Under the pieces are notes generated by a model, which saw nothing but the letters and a program-made list of their open reading frames with translations, ran no database searches and was not told the origin of the DNA. The position numbers were made by a program, and so were the translations under genes. A stretch of 64,000 bases of DNA from Cycas panzhihuaensis (lineage: Eukaryota > Cycadophyta): assembly GCA_023213395.1 (NCBI GenBank), contig CM041465.1:88605741-88669740 (forward strand). Reading direction: 5' to 3'. Positions within the stretch are counted from its first letter, which is position 1. Each line of letters begins with the position of its first letter. Positions 23,621-35,859 of the stretch are shown here, one piece after another.

Positions 23621-24491
23621 CGTGTCAAAAAATAAACAAATATAATGACCCTAAGAAACCCTTAACCCTTTAATAGAACTATTTGAACCTCTTATAAGTC
23701 TAACTTGAAATAAATCTAATGATGCGTTATATCAATCAACACATTCATCAAGCGATATCTTCATCGATTGATATCTTCAATAGTGATAAACTTAATTAAT
23801 TATGATAACAACCACTTTATCGATTTAGGTAGTGACCACTTCATCAATTTAGATAGCAAACACTTTGTTATGCCACACCTCATCAACTACCTGTAGCTAT
23901 GACTAACTATGTCAATAATTTCATCATCTATCTTGTCGACTATTGTCAACAAATCTCTCTAACAGTATTCAACTTCTATCAACTATTATTGATTGCACTC
24001 TACAAGAGCGTCCTAATGTGTCAACCATAGGTACTTTAAATTTTATCAACTAATATCTCAACTGACAAATTACTATCAGTCTTAAACTACCTACTTAGTG
24101 ACCAAACTAATCAAGTTCTCCAATGTATCTATCTATAGTAATTTCAACTTCTCTTAATTAATGTCGACTAATAAGATTAACTTTTATCAATTAAGAAACA
24201 AAAAATTATAGACAACTACTCTTGAACCCTTTGACTTATGACATAAATAGGCAATTGACCAAGTAATTGCTACATTGATGGCTTAGATAATTGATGTGAA
24301 CTTGCATAATAAATCCAACATTAGGAAAAGAAATACCCATGCTATAAAGAAAACAATCATTATATTAATATGGAGGCTATCTTTCGATTATCATAAAAGA
24401 TTAATCTTCAATAAAGGGTTGAGCTAATACTACTTAGAAACCTACAATTTGATCAATTCACACAACTTTGCCTACTTGTGTATAACCTTAG

Positions 24492-24503
24492 GCTCTGATA
24501 CCA
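24492..24503 (-). other. E5 primer-binding site
   Basis: GCTCTGATACCA is an exact reverse complement of TGGTATCAGAGC and abuts the TGTTAG start of the LTR at 24,504. It places E5 on the minus strand, with a leader of about 0.9 kb to Gag. Confidence 0.9.
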
Positions 24504-25666
24504 TGTTAGAAATATCAGTGTATAACCTTTAGCACCCACTCAAATATCTTATAAAAAAATCAAGAAGAATAGAGAACTAATAATATATAGAAATTATACA
24601 CATAAGCATTAGATTATTTATGTATACACAAACACAAAGAATTAAAAACAATAGAATATATATAGGAAAACCTTTTAGGAAAAAACTCACCACAAAAGTC
24701 TATCAACTTTATTGATATAAATAACTTGCTATTTAGTATCAATCATTAACAATGAACTTAGATCTCTTTATATAGATCCATGAGTGTTAATTTGTCAGCT
24801 CAATTTATTTTTATCGTAATAAACTTGCATAAAATCCATTGTATATAATGTATTATAACAACCTCATAGTTAAATATCACATCATATGCACGCATGCCAC
24901 ATTAAACATTAGTCAGTGGTTTAAGTGATTTTTAATAGTCACTCTAATAATTCAATCCATATAAAGTTTTATATATCATCTTGAAGATTTGTTTATCATT
25001 AAAGATCAACTTTTTGTTTACTAGATCGACCTTAATTTTTTAAATTAATTATTTCATTCTAAACATTGACATTCATCATTTATGCCATATTTCGTGTTGT
25101 GTCAATCAACTAATTCAAGCACCAATTTTATGTCATTGCCACTAAAGGGAATTTTACCAATCATTAGATATTTTTTTATCATCATCTGGTTATGTTTATG
25201 TGAAGAGTATTTCATGCCCTTATTCAACCTAATTTTCTCATTGATCCAACCACGTGTTTTATCAATTATTGAAGGAGATTTTTTACTATTGGTGGATTAT
25301 TTTCCTATATTGATTTAATCTATATTCTATTTGATCTAATGTTTAATCAATTAATTGATTTGTAGATAAATTTGAACCATCGTTGATCATAGAATCACAC
25401 TGGAATTTTTTTGAGACTTAGGGTTATTTTTTTCAAGTTTTTATGAAATGAATTTCTATTGAAGTTATAATTAAAGTTTGCTTGCCCCCTAATGTGATAA
25501 CCCCTATTTATATAGGGAGCTTATACTACCAGTGGCTGACTTATGAGAGGGGCTAAACCTTAACTCTCCTAATTTTAATTTTTTTAAAAGTACTTAAGTA
25601 TTTCCTTGAATATATTGAGTTCCAAGAGTTCTTTTTTAAACCATCTAAACTACCGGAATCCTAACA
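24504..25666 (-). repeat. E5 5' LTR (right boundary uncertain)
   Basis: It starts TGTTAGAAATATC beside the primer-binding site. A matching inverted end CTAACA occurs at 25,661-25,666 (TGTTAGGATTCCGG on the minus strand), giving a 1.16-kb LTR. The alternative is a shorter LTR ending near 24,950 with a different element to its right. Segment X (24,953-25,317) lies inside, and the minus strand has a TATA-like 'ctatataaatagg' near 25,510. Confidence 0.5.
24953..25317 (+). repeat. Segment X, right copy
   Basis: The partner of 19,260-19,620 in direct orientation. The two copies diverge abruptly at 25,317 and 19,620, as LTR copies do where one meets internal sequence and the other meets flank. The frame at 25,082-25,318 has no recognisable domain. 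Confidence 0.7.
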
Positions 25667-26126
25667 GAGAGACAATTATTTTGGTATATAATTTGATATA
25701 TTTTATTGTTGTCTTTATAGAGAAATTTTAGTCTAACATTGAGCCTTTATACTAAATACCTACATGGTAACTAGATAAAATTTTCTTTTGTAACTTCCTC
25801 ATCATCTTTCTACCTATTTCTTGACCCTAAGGCAATTGAATTTCAAAGCCTAGAAGGCTATTATAAAATATTTTTTAAAGGAATTTGTTGTAATTTACAT
25901 ATTGAGTCCTATAAAAGACCAAGAAGGAGAAGGAGGTCTTAAAATCAAGAATAAGCTTACTATCACCTTGTTGATGGATTTTTGTAACTATGTGACCCAT
26001 CTTTTGTGAATTTAAGGGATAGAAGATACATGCTAATATCCTAAGTATGATGTGATTATTATGTACATGTTATGCTTTATTTTTATTTATAAGATAATAT
26101 CTTTTTTATATATTCCACATTATTTA
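25667..26126. other. Unassigned sequence between E5 and E6
   Basis: Probably E4 internal sequence left between two nested insertions. No domain was recognised. Its last five bases (attta) are one side of the E6 target duplication. Confidence 0.5.
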
Positions 26127-26482
26127 TGTTGGGATAACACCCAATGTGCATTTGTCTATGTGCACTTAGGGACCCTCAAAGCCACCTTTGGGGCTTCCTA
26201 GGGCACATTGGGCCACATAACAGCCATCAAGAGACACCCATATACTGACATACTTCTATTAAGGTATGTGCACATTTGTTTATTTTATTTTTTTAATACT
26301 AATTTGAAATCATGTATATGTCAGGTTGAGGCACTTGTTGCCTCTCCAAAATTATCTATAAAAAGGGTGGGAATACCTCCCTGGTGTTTTTTAACATCAC
26401 CTTTGATTCGATTAGAAATTTTAATCTAAAGAGCAACAATGCACTCGCTAATATGAAGTCCCGATCTACACGTTGTCCTTCA
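26127..26482 (+). repeat. E6 5' LTR
   Basis: It starts TGTTGGGATAACACCC and ends near CCTTCA. A TATA-like ctataaaaaggg lies near 26,354, about 130 bases before the end. The primer-site-like ttgttatcaaagtg follows at 26,484-26,497, a mutated form of TGGTATCAAAGC. Confidence 0.85.
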
Positions 26483-26497
26483 TTTGTTATCAAAGTG

Positions 26498-29400
26498 TAT
26501 GATTTCATCAACGACACTTGTATATTATATTTTTGTTCATTATTCTCCTTTATATTAAAGTTTACAATAAGGTTATCATTTGAATATTTAATATATTAAC
26601 TTGAGCAACCTCCATTTGATGCACATACACTCCATTTAGACTTTTAACTCCTAATTTTATGTAGCAAATTTAGTTATGTGCAGGATATTGAGATTTGGAA
26701 TGAAAAAGAGTAGTTTCTTCAAAGTTTTTTAAATCATTTTTTAGAAGTTCTTAGTTTAGTTTTTGGGAAAAACGAGTAACTTGAACATTAGAATAGTCCA
26801 GCTTCCAAACTAGTGATCAGAACCCCATCAAGCGACTATTCGTTTCGATCATAGTCAAGTTATCTTCAAAATAGAAGAATCTATTCGTTGTTTCATGCAC
26901 CAAAAGTGGAGATATCCTCCTTAGATTGCCAAGTACCTCTCTGATCTCTAAAACCCCCTGTCCCTTTTATTTTTTCATTTTTAGCTTAATATTTATCATT
27001 CTTTTTTCAATTTTTTTTGGAAATCTTGGGCACTGAGACCCTGCACCCTATCTTAAATATTACTCAGTATAAAATATTATGCTCTACATTTTGCTTCATG
27101 TCTTGGATATCCTCCACTTGTATGCCATTTTCACTTTATTTTTCGTTGTTTCAATCTATTCTAATTAGAGATCTCAATGTCTGACCTCCGTGGAGCCGTC
27201 ACAGTGAGTAATCAATGATTTTGAATCATAATTTTTGCTAAGGATTCTCCATTTACCCTTTATTTTCTCTGTGTGGCTGTGTGACATCATCACTTTATTT
27301 TATTTTTTTTCATATTAAAAATCTTTTTTTTTTTAAGAATTTCTTCATTGAATCACTTCATAGATCATTGGCACCCCTTTGTAGCCCATCCTCGATCGAC
27401 CTTATCACATTTTCTATCTCATTTTTAAATCAAAAATGTCTCTACAGTCCTTTCGTGCCGTGCAACTTTATATCACCATTTTCTCTTTTTTTTTTCATAT
27501 TAAAACCTCTTTTTTTTAATCTATTCTTTTATCAAATTGCTCGGTAGCTCCATAGTAACCATCTTCTAATCATTTTTTATTAGATTCCAATATGTTTTAA
27601 TTAATTTTTTGCCTCTATTTATCATTGATTCATGACAACGAGTTTCATTCGATAATTTTTTATTTTTCTTAAGGTTTAATTAAATTAAATTGTATTGCAT
27701 TATGTTTTGAAGTCTAAGCAGTCAAATTAGACTTTAGCCCCTTTTGTTTAGTGGACCTTAGTTCTATTTGACTTGCATGTGACCTCTAGACTACGTGTTA
27801 AAAGGATTAATCACCTTTTTATTATAAAGTTTTATTTATATTTTTTCTCAAAAGGGTCACTATCATTTTTCCAATGTATCTTCTCTCTAGCTTATCAGTT
27901 TTCAACGAAACTAGGTCCATTACATTTGTCTTTCAGAGAGCTACAATGTGGACTACTCATTTATTAGATTTTAGACCTTTTTTGCTAAGATTTAATCATT
28001 TGATGTGACCTCTTCGTTTAACCTTTATTTTATTAATCGTAAAGAGGTCCTTTCACCTTTTCTGCAATAACTCTAGTATATGAGCTTTATTTTTTTAATC
28101 GTCTATTTTGTTGGAAAGCTAGTTTGATTCTCTACATGTTGGTATAATTGTTTATCTAATTTGAAGTTGTTTTATAGGTTTTAAAAGCTAGTGAAGTTGA
28201 GATAACTTATTTGACTTAGTTCATTATTTTTTAGCAATATTAAAGTATATTTTTCTAAGTTTCTTTATCTTAAGACACACTAAGAGGTCTCTAATCTATA
28301 TATGACCATTTTCACATCATTCTACAAAGATTTAATCTAAATTTTATAGCATCTAAGCCCCATGGCTCTAGTTTAAACCCTTAAAAGGGTCCTCTCATTC
28401 ATTCATTAATATCTTGAGCTCTAGGAGCTTATTTTCTAAACAATTGAATCCATCGGGAAGGTTTTTTAATACTCTTCACATTGGAATAAGTTTTGCTTAA
28501 ATTTGATATTATTTTATAGGTGTTTGAAGCTAGTAATCTTGAGCTTCTTGTTTAGCCTTGATAGACCTAATCTTATAACTCTTTAAGTAGTTCATTATTT
28601 TAAAAAGATTATACTTATATTATTAATCACTACTAATCTATTCTTGAAGCTATTGTTGGGTTTTATATGTATTTTTCAAGCTATTTTGTAACCAGAAGTT
28701 AATTCTTTAGCACTTAAAGCTATCAATAAACTAAGTGGTGTTACTTCAATAAGTAGGTGTAATCTGTGCTACATTTGTTTACTTTCTGTATTATTCATTG
28801 AATACTCATTACTTTTTGATATTTTTATCATCTTAAGTAAAGGTTATACTTAAGAATTTCAGGTTTTATATACATCTACTTTATTTTTTTTTTAAAGGAT
28901 AATTAGTCATCTCCATTATCTTGCATACATTGTTAAAGAAGTTATTTTATTCTACATTAACATAGAAGTGATTTTTTATTTTACTTTAGCTCCTTCTTAC
29001 TTTTGAAAACTTCAAGATTAGTTGAAAAAAGTCATAGCTTATCTGTTTATTTATCATTAAAAGTAACTAGAGTTCAGACTTGTATTATTTAAAGCATTAA
29101 AGGAGCATATAGATCCTTGCTTTCTTTATATATCATATCAAGTTGAAAAACTGGGTTGTATTCTTTTGCTCGCTTAAAAAGGAAAAGATTCATTACTTCA
29201 TTCACTTGATTTAATAAGATTTGAAGAAAAGGTTATTACATATATTCCTTTAAAAGATATCTCTATTTCATATAAGTTGATCTCTATTGTTTATTATTTA
29301 TTGTTCTCTTGCTTAGTGAATTTATTTTCCTTTAGTTACTTTATTTTCTTGCATAAAGGGAACCTTTTCAAATCCTAAGTGAGACCATAAGTTTTAACTA

Positions 29401-30004
29401 ATATATCATCACATTAAACAAGATAACTCCTTAATCAATCACACTTATTTCCAACCTTGTAAGGGGAATGGTTAAGACCCTTAAAGTTACCACCACTCAC
29501 ATGCTAACTAGATTACTCATATTAGATGAGGAAAGTCATTAGTTATAAGGTATATTAGATGGCAGGATAAGGTCTAGAACCTATCCTTATTTGGTGTTTG
29601 GAGACCAAGGCTAGACCTAGAGAGGGTGAGTGCCTTAGTTCATGCAACCTTCACTGCTAGATCTATTGCTAGGCATAAGTCTAACGTATGTGGATCCATA
29701 ATTTAGAGGGGGTGTAAAAACCTTCATAGTAGCCTATGTACTAAGGTATATCAAGCCTTGAGCTCATGTACTAATATATTAGGTTCTTCTTTTGCCACTT
29801 GTGGGTAGGTGCCACTAGATAGAATAACAACCAAAGGTTTTCCTTAGAGACCCCTAAATTTAGAGCCTAGAAGCCTTATTAAGGACTAGTTCACTTTGAA
29901 AACTTTGGGTAAAACTTAGGATATTAACACTTGGTTCAAATCTCAAATTTAAACACTTGTAAACCTTATTTCATTTATCACATTTTTTAAAAACTTTAGC
30001 AAAA
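26498..30004 (+). mobile_element. E6 long leader
   Basis: About 3.5 kb between primer-binding site and Gag. It is T-rich and full of stops, and I recognise no protein family on either strand. A weak duplication is seen: 27,284-27,330 ('tttttttcatattaaaaat') resembles 27,468-27,520 ('tttttttcatattaaaacc'). Small frames such as 27,281-27,547 and 27,773-27,967 are low-complexity and not supported as genes. Near 29,460-29,700 the text becomes less T-rich. A decayed nested insertion inside this leader cannot be excluded. Confidence 0.55.
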
Positions 30005-30660
30005 ATAGCCTCAAGCTTTGGTAATATGATTATTCCTAAATTCAATGGAAATAACTTCTTAAATCAGAGTAGGAGGATGAGACCCATCCTCATAGTTAAC
30101 GAGATGTGGGAGATTATGAAATCAGGGTATAATAAGTTAGGTTCGAATGCAATGTATGTAGAAAAATCCACTTATAAAGAAAATATCAAAAAGGACAATG
30201 AGGTTATTGCACTCATATTTTGTGTATTAGAAAACCATATTTTCCGTCATGTAAGTAAATCTACCAAATCAAAAGAAGCATGGGACACATTTGAGTTGAT
30301 CTATGAAGGAGTTACATACTCCATGCTCCAAAATCTTAGAAGTAAGTTTAAGGACTTGCATATGATACCTACAGAATTGGTAACAGAGTTTATAACTAAG
30401 GTTCAGGATATACTTAACTAGACGAGGTCTCTTAGGGATACTTTAACAGCACAAAGGGTGGTTGAATGAATCTTAAGATGTGTTGGTGTAATTAAAAGAT
30501 TTGAAATCATTGCCACAAGTATAAGTGTGTCAAAGGACCTAAGTACATTAAAGGTAGAATAACTAAGTGTTATGTTTATGTCAGTCAAAGAACAACAAAA
30601 TGCTAATGAATCGCTTGAGCATGCCTTTGCCACTAAGGCTGGAATTTAATAAAATTCTCA
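30005..30660 (+). pseudogene. E6 copia Gag remnant
   Basis: The open stretch 30,026-30,421 starts at an internal Met; seven codons upstream, in frame, is ATA-GCC-TCA-AGC at 30,005, most likely the original start with ATG changed to ATA. The protein opens IIPKFNGNNF, the usual N-terminus of plant copia Gag (DUF4219/UBN2 type), and later has KSTKSKEAWDTFELIYEG, the typical 'A-K-E-A-W-D-x-L' block. A TAG stop at about codon 139 from the ATA ends it, but Gag-like sequence continues to about 30,650 with further stops. The minus-strand frame at 30,418-30,633 is a shadow. Confidence 0.85.
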
Positions 30661-30999
30661 AGTAGGAACTTCAAGATCTAGGTAATCACCTCCTAAGAGA
30701 AGGGATAGGAACCCTATAAGGGATGTTAGACAAGACCCTCCCAAGTACCAAGCCCTACATTAAAGGAGGTAAGGAGGACATCAACAAAATGAGAACCCTC
30801 CTAAGTACCCAAATAAAAAAAAATAATTTAAAGGACATACATGTTGTCCAAATTGTCAAGGTAATGCTTAATAATCAAGGTAAAATTAGGATTATTATGA
30901 TAACAAATAAAGAGAAAATCCTCCCCCACATTATAAGAAAAAGAGGAGACCTTCCAATGTTGATAGATCTCATTCACAAAGCAAAAGTTTAAGCTATGG

Positions 31000-31600
31000 A
31001 AGGAGAGATCATTTATATTATTCCTATTGCTATAGAAGTGGTCATTTAGAAGATAAGTGCTTTTCAAAACATGGACCACCCACCAAAGGAAGTAACCATA
31101 ACACACCAGAATCGAGGGACAATAATAGATTATTTCTATCCAGCTTCACTGCCCAGGAAGAAGAGGATGATAGCTAGTATATTGACTCAAGTTGTTTAAC
31201 TCATATGATCCATAAGGAACATCTATTTCAAATATTAGATAAAAATAGGAAGGGATCCATAATGTTTGGAGATGATACCTCCTACAAATCAATTGGTAGA
31301 GGTAATATAACCTTCATGATGGATATAGGAAAATATAGACATCTTAATGACGTCTTGTATGTTCTAGCTTTAAAGAAAAATGTATTATCTGTAGGGTAGA
31401 TGATGGGACAAGACTACAAAGTTATATTTGACAATGATGAGTGTGTAATCAAAGATAAAAGAAGAAACAAAGTTGTAGTAGTAAAAGGGAAGATGACCAA
31501 GGATCATTTATTCAAATTCAATCTTACTCCTTCAAATACATATACCTTAAGGACTACAACTAAATTGGATAGCGAATTATAGCATAGGAGATTTTTCAAT
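31000..31600 (+). pseudogene. E6 zinc knuckle and aspartic protease remnant
   Basis: At about 31,018-31,065 the frame reads Y-S-Y-C-Y-R-S-G-H-L-E-D-K-C, a C-C-H-C zinc knuckle whose first Cys is now Tyr. The protease follows: YIDSSCLTHMIH at about 31,178, where the family has D-S-G-C/A, so the catalytic Gly is Ser. The frame stays open over 31,205-31,399 (FGDDTSYKSIGRGNITF, LNDVLYVLALKKNVLSVG) and then, after one TAG, over 31,400-31,582. These match the usual 'G-D-x-x-x-x-x-I-x-G-x-G' and 'L-x-x-V-L-Y-V-P' protease blocks. Confidence 0.85.
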
Positions 31601-32450
31601 CTTAACTACAATAGTTTAGCCCTTATAAAGAAAATGGATATGGTAAATAGATTACCACATATTGGAGTGAACAAAAACCTATGTAAAGGATGTCTTCTTG
31701 GTAAACACCATAGGGAAAGTTTTCTAGACTTTAGACATTGAGCATCAAGTCCACTTCAATTGGTATATACAGATATTTGTAGTCCAATGAATATTCCCTC
31801 ACTAGCAAGTACTTGATACTTCATCATATTCATAAATGATTTCACAAGGAAGACATAGGTATCCTTCTCCAAATATAAATCAAATATCTTTCAACACTTT
31901 GTTGACTTCAAAGGCTTTGTGAAGCGACAAAGTGGATACAGGTTACTATCCCTAAGATCAGATAATAGGGGAGAATTTATCTCTAATATATTCAAGGATT
32001 ATTGTGTTTACTATGGCATTAGAAGACAGCTCACTAATCCTTACACCCCCATATTAAAATGGTGTAGCGAAGAGGAAAAATTGCATAATAGTCGAAATGG
32101 CTAGGTGCATGTTAAAGGACATGAATTTTGGGCTAAAGCAGTACATATAATTGTTTATTTACTCAATAAGTGCTCCACCAAGGCCCTTAGGTGGAACACT
32201 CCTTAAAAAGCTTAGAACGGCTACAAACTAAGCATACATCATCTTAGAGTCTTTGGATGCCTAGCCTATGCTCACATTCCTAATCAACGAGATCCAAGTT
32301 GGACGGTTATAACATCAAATATATATTCCTTAGTTATAACGAAATATCCAAGTCATATAAAGTTTATGATCCCAAATCAAAAAGGGTCATGTTAAGCAGA
32401 GATGTTAAATTCCAAGAGGATGCCTATTATCAAGATATTTAAGAAAAGAA
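31600..32450 (+). pseudogene. E6 copia integrase remnant
   Basis: The pre-integrase finger retains NKNLCKGCLLGKHHRESF (C-x-x-C). The catalytic core shows LVYTDICSPM (first Asp, about 31,760), FINDFTRKT, LRSDNRGEF (second Asp, 31,957 region) and, after a frame change, WCSEEEKLHN at 32,060, which holds the third-position Glu (family 'G-V-S/A-E-R-K-N'). The triad can thus be placed, but stops at several Gln or Trp codons and a short deletion remove activity. The C-terminal 'P-L-R-V-F-G-C' block is seen near 32,245 as HLRVFGCLAYAHI. Confidence 0.85.
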
Positions 32451-32745
32451 GAAGGAAGTTGCAATTAAGTTTGATACATCATCCAAATCCAAATATGTGA
32501 CTCCTATGTTTGACTCTAGAAAAGTCATCAATGAACCTAGTGGGGAGGGAATTTCCTCTCAACCTCTACCATAAAATCTACCAAAATAGGTTCATTGGAA
32601 TCATGACTTGGGCAATATATTGGACAATAATTATAGATCCACATACTCGCATAGGGTTAATTTTGCCCTCATGAGCAAAGTATTGGAAACTCATGAGCCT
32701 CAAACTTTTGATGAGGCCAATAAACATGCATGTTGGTGAAAGGTA

Positions 32746-33560
32746 ATGGAAGATGAATTCAACTCTATTGTTAAAAATAACACTTGGGAGTTAGTCAATT
32801 TACCTCCAAAGAAAAAGCCTATTGGCACCAAATGGATCTACAAAACCAAGTTTTGTTCAGATGGCTCTATTGACAAATACAAGGCTAGATTAGTTGCTAA
32901 GGGTTATACCCGAAAAGAAGGCATTGACTATACTAAAACTTTTCCCCCTATTACTTAGATGGAAATGGTTAGAATGATGATGAGCTTAGTAGCCCAAATG
33001 GGTTAGAAGGTTTACCAAATAGATGTTAAAAGTGCCTTCCTCAATGACTATATCAAAAAGGATATTTATGTCACTCAACCGTTCAATTTTGAAGTTAAGG
33101 GGGGGAAGAAAATAAAGTGTATAAACTTAAAAAGGCACTCTATGGTTTAAAACAAACACTCAAGGTTTGGTATTCTCGCATAAATAAATACTTCAAAAAT
33201 TAAGGTTTTGAAAGATCTCAAGAAGATCCTAATCTGTATATTCAAATCAAGGGAGATTCAATCCTAATAATAGGATTTTATGTGGATGACATTGTATATA
33301 CTAGAAATGACTCCCACTTGTTATGACAATTCAAAGATGCTATGTGTAAAGAATTTAAAATGATAGATTTTGGGCTAATGCATTACTTCTTAGGCCTAAA
33401 AGTTTGGTAAGACAAGAAGGCCATTTTCATTTTCCAATGGAAACATACCTTGGATTTATTATAAAAGTTTAGAATGACTGACTATAAACCATTGGAAACT
33501 CTAATATAAACTAAAATTAAGCTCTCCAAGTCAGATGATTCTACATCAGTCGACCCTATG
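32746..33560 (+). pseudogene. E6 copia reverse transcriptase remnant
   Basis: The open stretch 32,746-32,958 encodes [20 protein letters not shown] and [15 protein letters not shown] and [20 protein letters not shown], the canonical start of copia reverse transcriptase. Further blocks are VYQIDVKSAFLND (33,014), where the first catalytic Asp lies, and FYVDDIVYTRND at 33,276-33,311 with an intact Y-V-D-D box. Three or more TAG or TAA stops and one frameshift near 33,105 (a run of G) break the frame. The enzyme copied element RNA into DNA in the cytoplasmic particle. Confidence 0.9.
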
Positions 33561-34245
33561 CTTCTGAGACAACTTATAAGCGATTTTGATATATTTGACA
33601 TCCACTCGACCAGATATAACACACTCAGTCAATGTTATGTATAGGTTTATAAAAGATCTAAAGACCACCCATTGGCAAGCAACTAAGAGAATTCTCTAAT
33701 ATCTCAAAGAAACTTTAGAATATGGGTTATACTACAAAGGTTCTCCAAAATTTTAGTTAACTAGTTATACAAACTTAGATTAAGTATGAGACATTAATGA
33801 TAGGAAATCAATAACATGTTATATGTTTAGTATGGGGCCAATAGCTATAGCATGGAGTATAAAGAAATAGAACATAGTTTCCTTATCTACAACTAAGGTA
33901 GAGTATAAAACAACAGTTGTAGGTGTATGTGAATTAGTTTGGTTAAGAAGATTACTATAAGATTTCTAACTAAAATAGAAAGGCCCTACCAAAATTTGGC
34001 GCGATAATCAGAGCACTATTTAAATGGTAAAGAATCTAATTTTTCATGGCAGAACAAAACACATCAAGACTCAACATCACTTCATTCTAGAACTAGTGCA
34101 AGTAGAAGAAATTGAATTGGCTTATTACAGTACTAAAGACCAAACAGTCGATATATTCACAAAGGTATTGGGCAAAGTTAAATTCCAAAAATTCAGAGAT
34201 AGCTTGGGAGTTATTCACATTGGGCATTATGGAGGAGAATGTTAG
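33560..34245 (+). pseudogene. E6 copia RNase H remnant
   Basis: Downstream of reverse transcriptase, 33,770-34,000 holds the RNase H core in decayed form, and 34,024-34,245 is open: RTKHIKTQHHFILELVQVEE then STKDQTVDIFTKVLGKVKFQ, the typical 'K-H-I-E-x-x-x-H-F-x-R' and 'D-I-F-T-K-x-L' blocks. The frame ends GGEC-stop, with its last codons inside the purine tract (ttatggaggagaa) that primes the second DNA strand and abuts the 3' LTR. Confidence 0.9.
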
Positions 34246-34595
34246 GATAACACCCAATGTGCATTTGTAGATGTGTACCTAAGACCCCTCAAAGCCACCT
34301 TTGGGGCTCCCTAGGGCACCTTGGGCCACAAAACAGTCATCAGGAGCCACCCATATGCTGACACACTTTTATTAAGGTATGTGTACATTTATTTATTTTA
34401 TTTTATTAATACTAATTTGAAATCATGTATAGGTCAATTTGAGGCACTTCTCACCTCCCCAAAATCATCTATAAAAGGGGTGGGAATACCTCCTTGGTGT
34501 TTTCTAATATTGCCCTTGATTCGATTAGAAATTTTAATCTAAAGAGCAACAATGCACTCACCAATGTGAAGTCCTACTCTACACCTCATCCTTTA
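34240..34595 (+). repeat. E6 3' LTR
   Basis: It starts TGTTAGGATAACACCC directly after the purine tract and aligns end to end with 26,127-26,482 at the same length. A TATA-like ctataaaagggg lies near 34,470. Flanking attca is the second target-site copy. Confidence 0.9.
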
Positions 34596-35859
34596 ATTCA
34601 AATTTAGTGATGTTCAATGGAAAAATTTTATTTAGAGTGGTTATGAGGCATAAAACCTTATTTAATTTCAAATGACTTATGAAAATTTATTTTTTAAGGA
34701 TATAAAGTTCTAGTACATATCTATCCTACTACTTAGTTAACACTTAATTAAAAAAATGAAAAGGAGAAAATTGAAATAAAAGACAATAGAGTATTTTGTT
34801 GAATCTATTCTACTTTTAATGAGGATATATTCTTCCATGTGTATTATGTTAAAACTATTAAGTAAACATGGGATACATTAAAAACTATTTATACTCCAGA
34901 TGTCAAGCCACTTAAAGAAAAGCTAGTGATTGTTGAAGATAAAAATAAGTTTGAAAAGGTTGATGAACTTTCCATATTATTTATTCATTTCAGAAGACCA
35001 AAGCCTTAAGGTAATACTATAGGTGATCAAAACATAGGTAATTAAGATTCTTAGGAAAATATAGAAGTTCATATTAAGAAGAAATATTAAGAGAATATAG
35101 TTGAAACATTATTGATAAATCTACTACTAAATATGAAAATACTACTACTAAACTCATTATTGAATCTGATGAGACTACTACTATTGAGTATGTTAACTGT
35201 GATGAATTTGTTGTTGTTATTAGATGTGAAGAATATATTGATAATTGTGATTAAATAATTTAAGATGTCAAAGGCTTTTTACTCGTTTCTACAAATATTC
35301 CTATTACTTCAAAGGAGATTGTATTTGAAGTTGAATATGAATCAAATTTACTTATATCCACTGATACTACTAATGATTCAAATTCAAGTGATATTCTTAT
35401 TTTGAATATTAATTCAAATTTGAGTATACAAGTTTTAAAAGATGATTCTAATTCTTAAAATAATAAGGATTTATTAGTTAATAAAGATAAAATAGATTTT
35501 GATTGAGTTTGATCTAATAGATATTCTTGATTTAAATTTTGATAAGATAATGATAAAATTTCAAGTGATTGAGAATGATGAACCTAAAGTAAAATACAAA
35601 GAAGTTGAAACAAAAGTTTATGAAATAGTTAATCTGAGAGAGATCTTATAAGATCTACATCAAAATCAAAATAAAGTTATAAAGATTTAATACGATAATT
35701 AAAATACTATACAGATGATGAAGAACTCAATTTTAGGAGTTGATATAATAAAAACAGGTTGAAGACCAAATTTTAGATATCATTTTTAAGATATTTTTGA
35801 AGATTAAGTGTTGCAAATTCAAAGCAACATCTATGTTCCCAAATATATATTATGGGGAG
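34596..35859 (+). pseudogene. E4 3' internal region: acidic protein remnant of unknown function
   Basis: This reads on the plus strand with fairly few stops per frame and a strongly acidic, Asp/Glu/Thr/Ser-rich composition, for example IIESDETTTIEYVNCDEFV near 35,155. I recognise no reverse transcriptase, integrase or Gag motif. It ends in a purine tract (ttatggggag, 35,850-35,859) directly before the LTR at 35,860, so it is the 3' end of an LTR element, taken here as E4. It could be the acidic C-terminal part of a gag-like protein or an accessory ORF; function unknown. Confidence 0.5.

Larger units (their letters stand above)
26127..34595 (+). mobile_element. E6: full-length Ty1/copia element with target duplication
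   Basis: E6 is bounded by two matching LTRs (26,127-26,482 and 34,240-34,595, both 356 bp) and by 5-bp flanks attta at 26,122-26,126 and attca at 34,596-34,600, which differ by one transition. Order is LTR, primer site, a leader of about 3.5 kb, gag, protease, integrase, reverse transcriptase, RNase H, purine tract, LTR, all on the plus strand. It is the best preserved element here, with several domains open over 60-130 codons, though stops and frameshifts make it inactive. It sits inside E4. Confidence 0.9.

Noticed and set aside
25082-25318. 78-codon frame in segment X
   Set aside because: The matching copy at 19,260-19,620 does not keep the frame, and no domain is visible.
27281-27967. 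Phe/Leu-rich frames in the E6 leader
   Set aside because: They come from T-rich low-complexity sequence and show no family motif.
30418-31106. Two minus-strand frames over E6 Gag
   Set aside because: They are antisense to Gag and zinc-knuckle sequence read on the plus strand.
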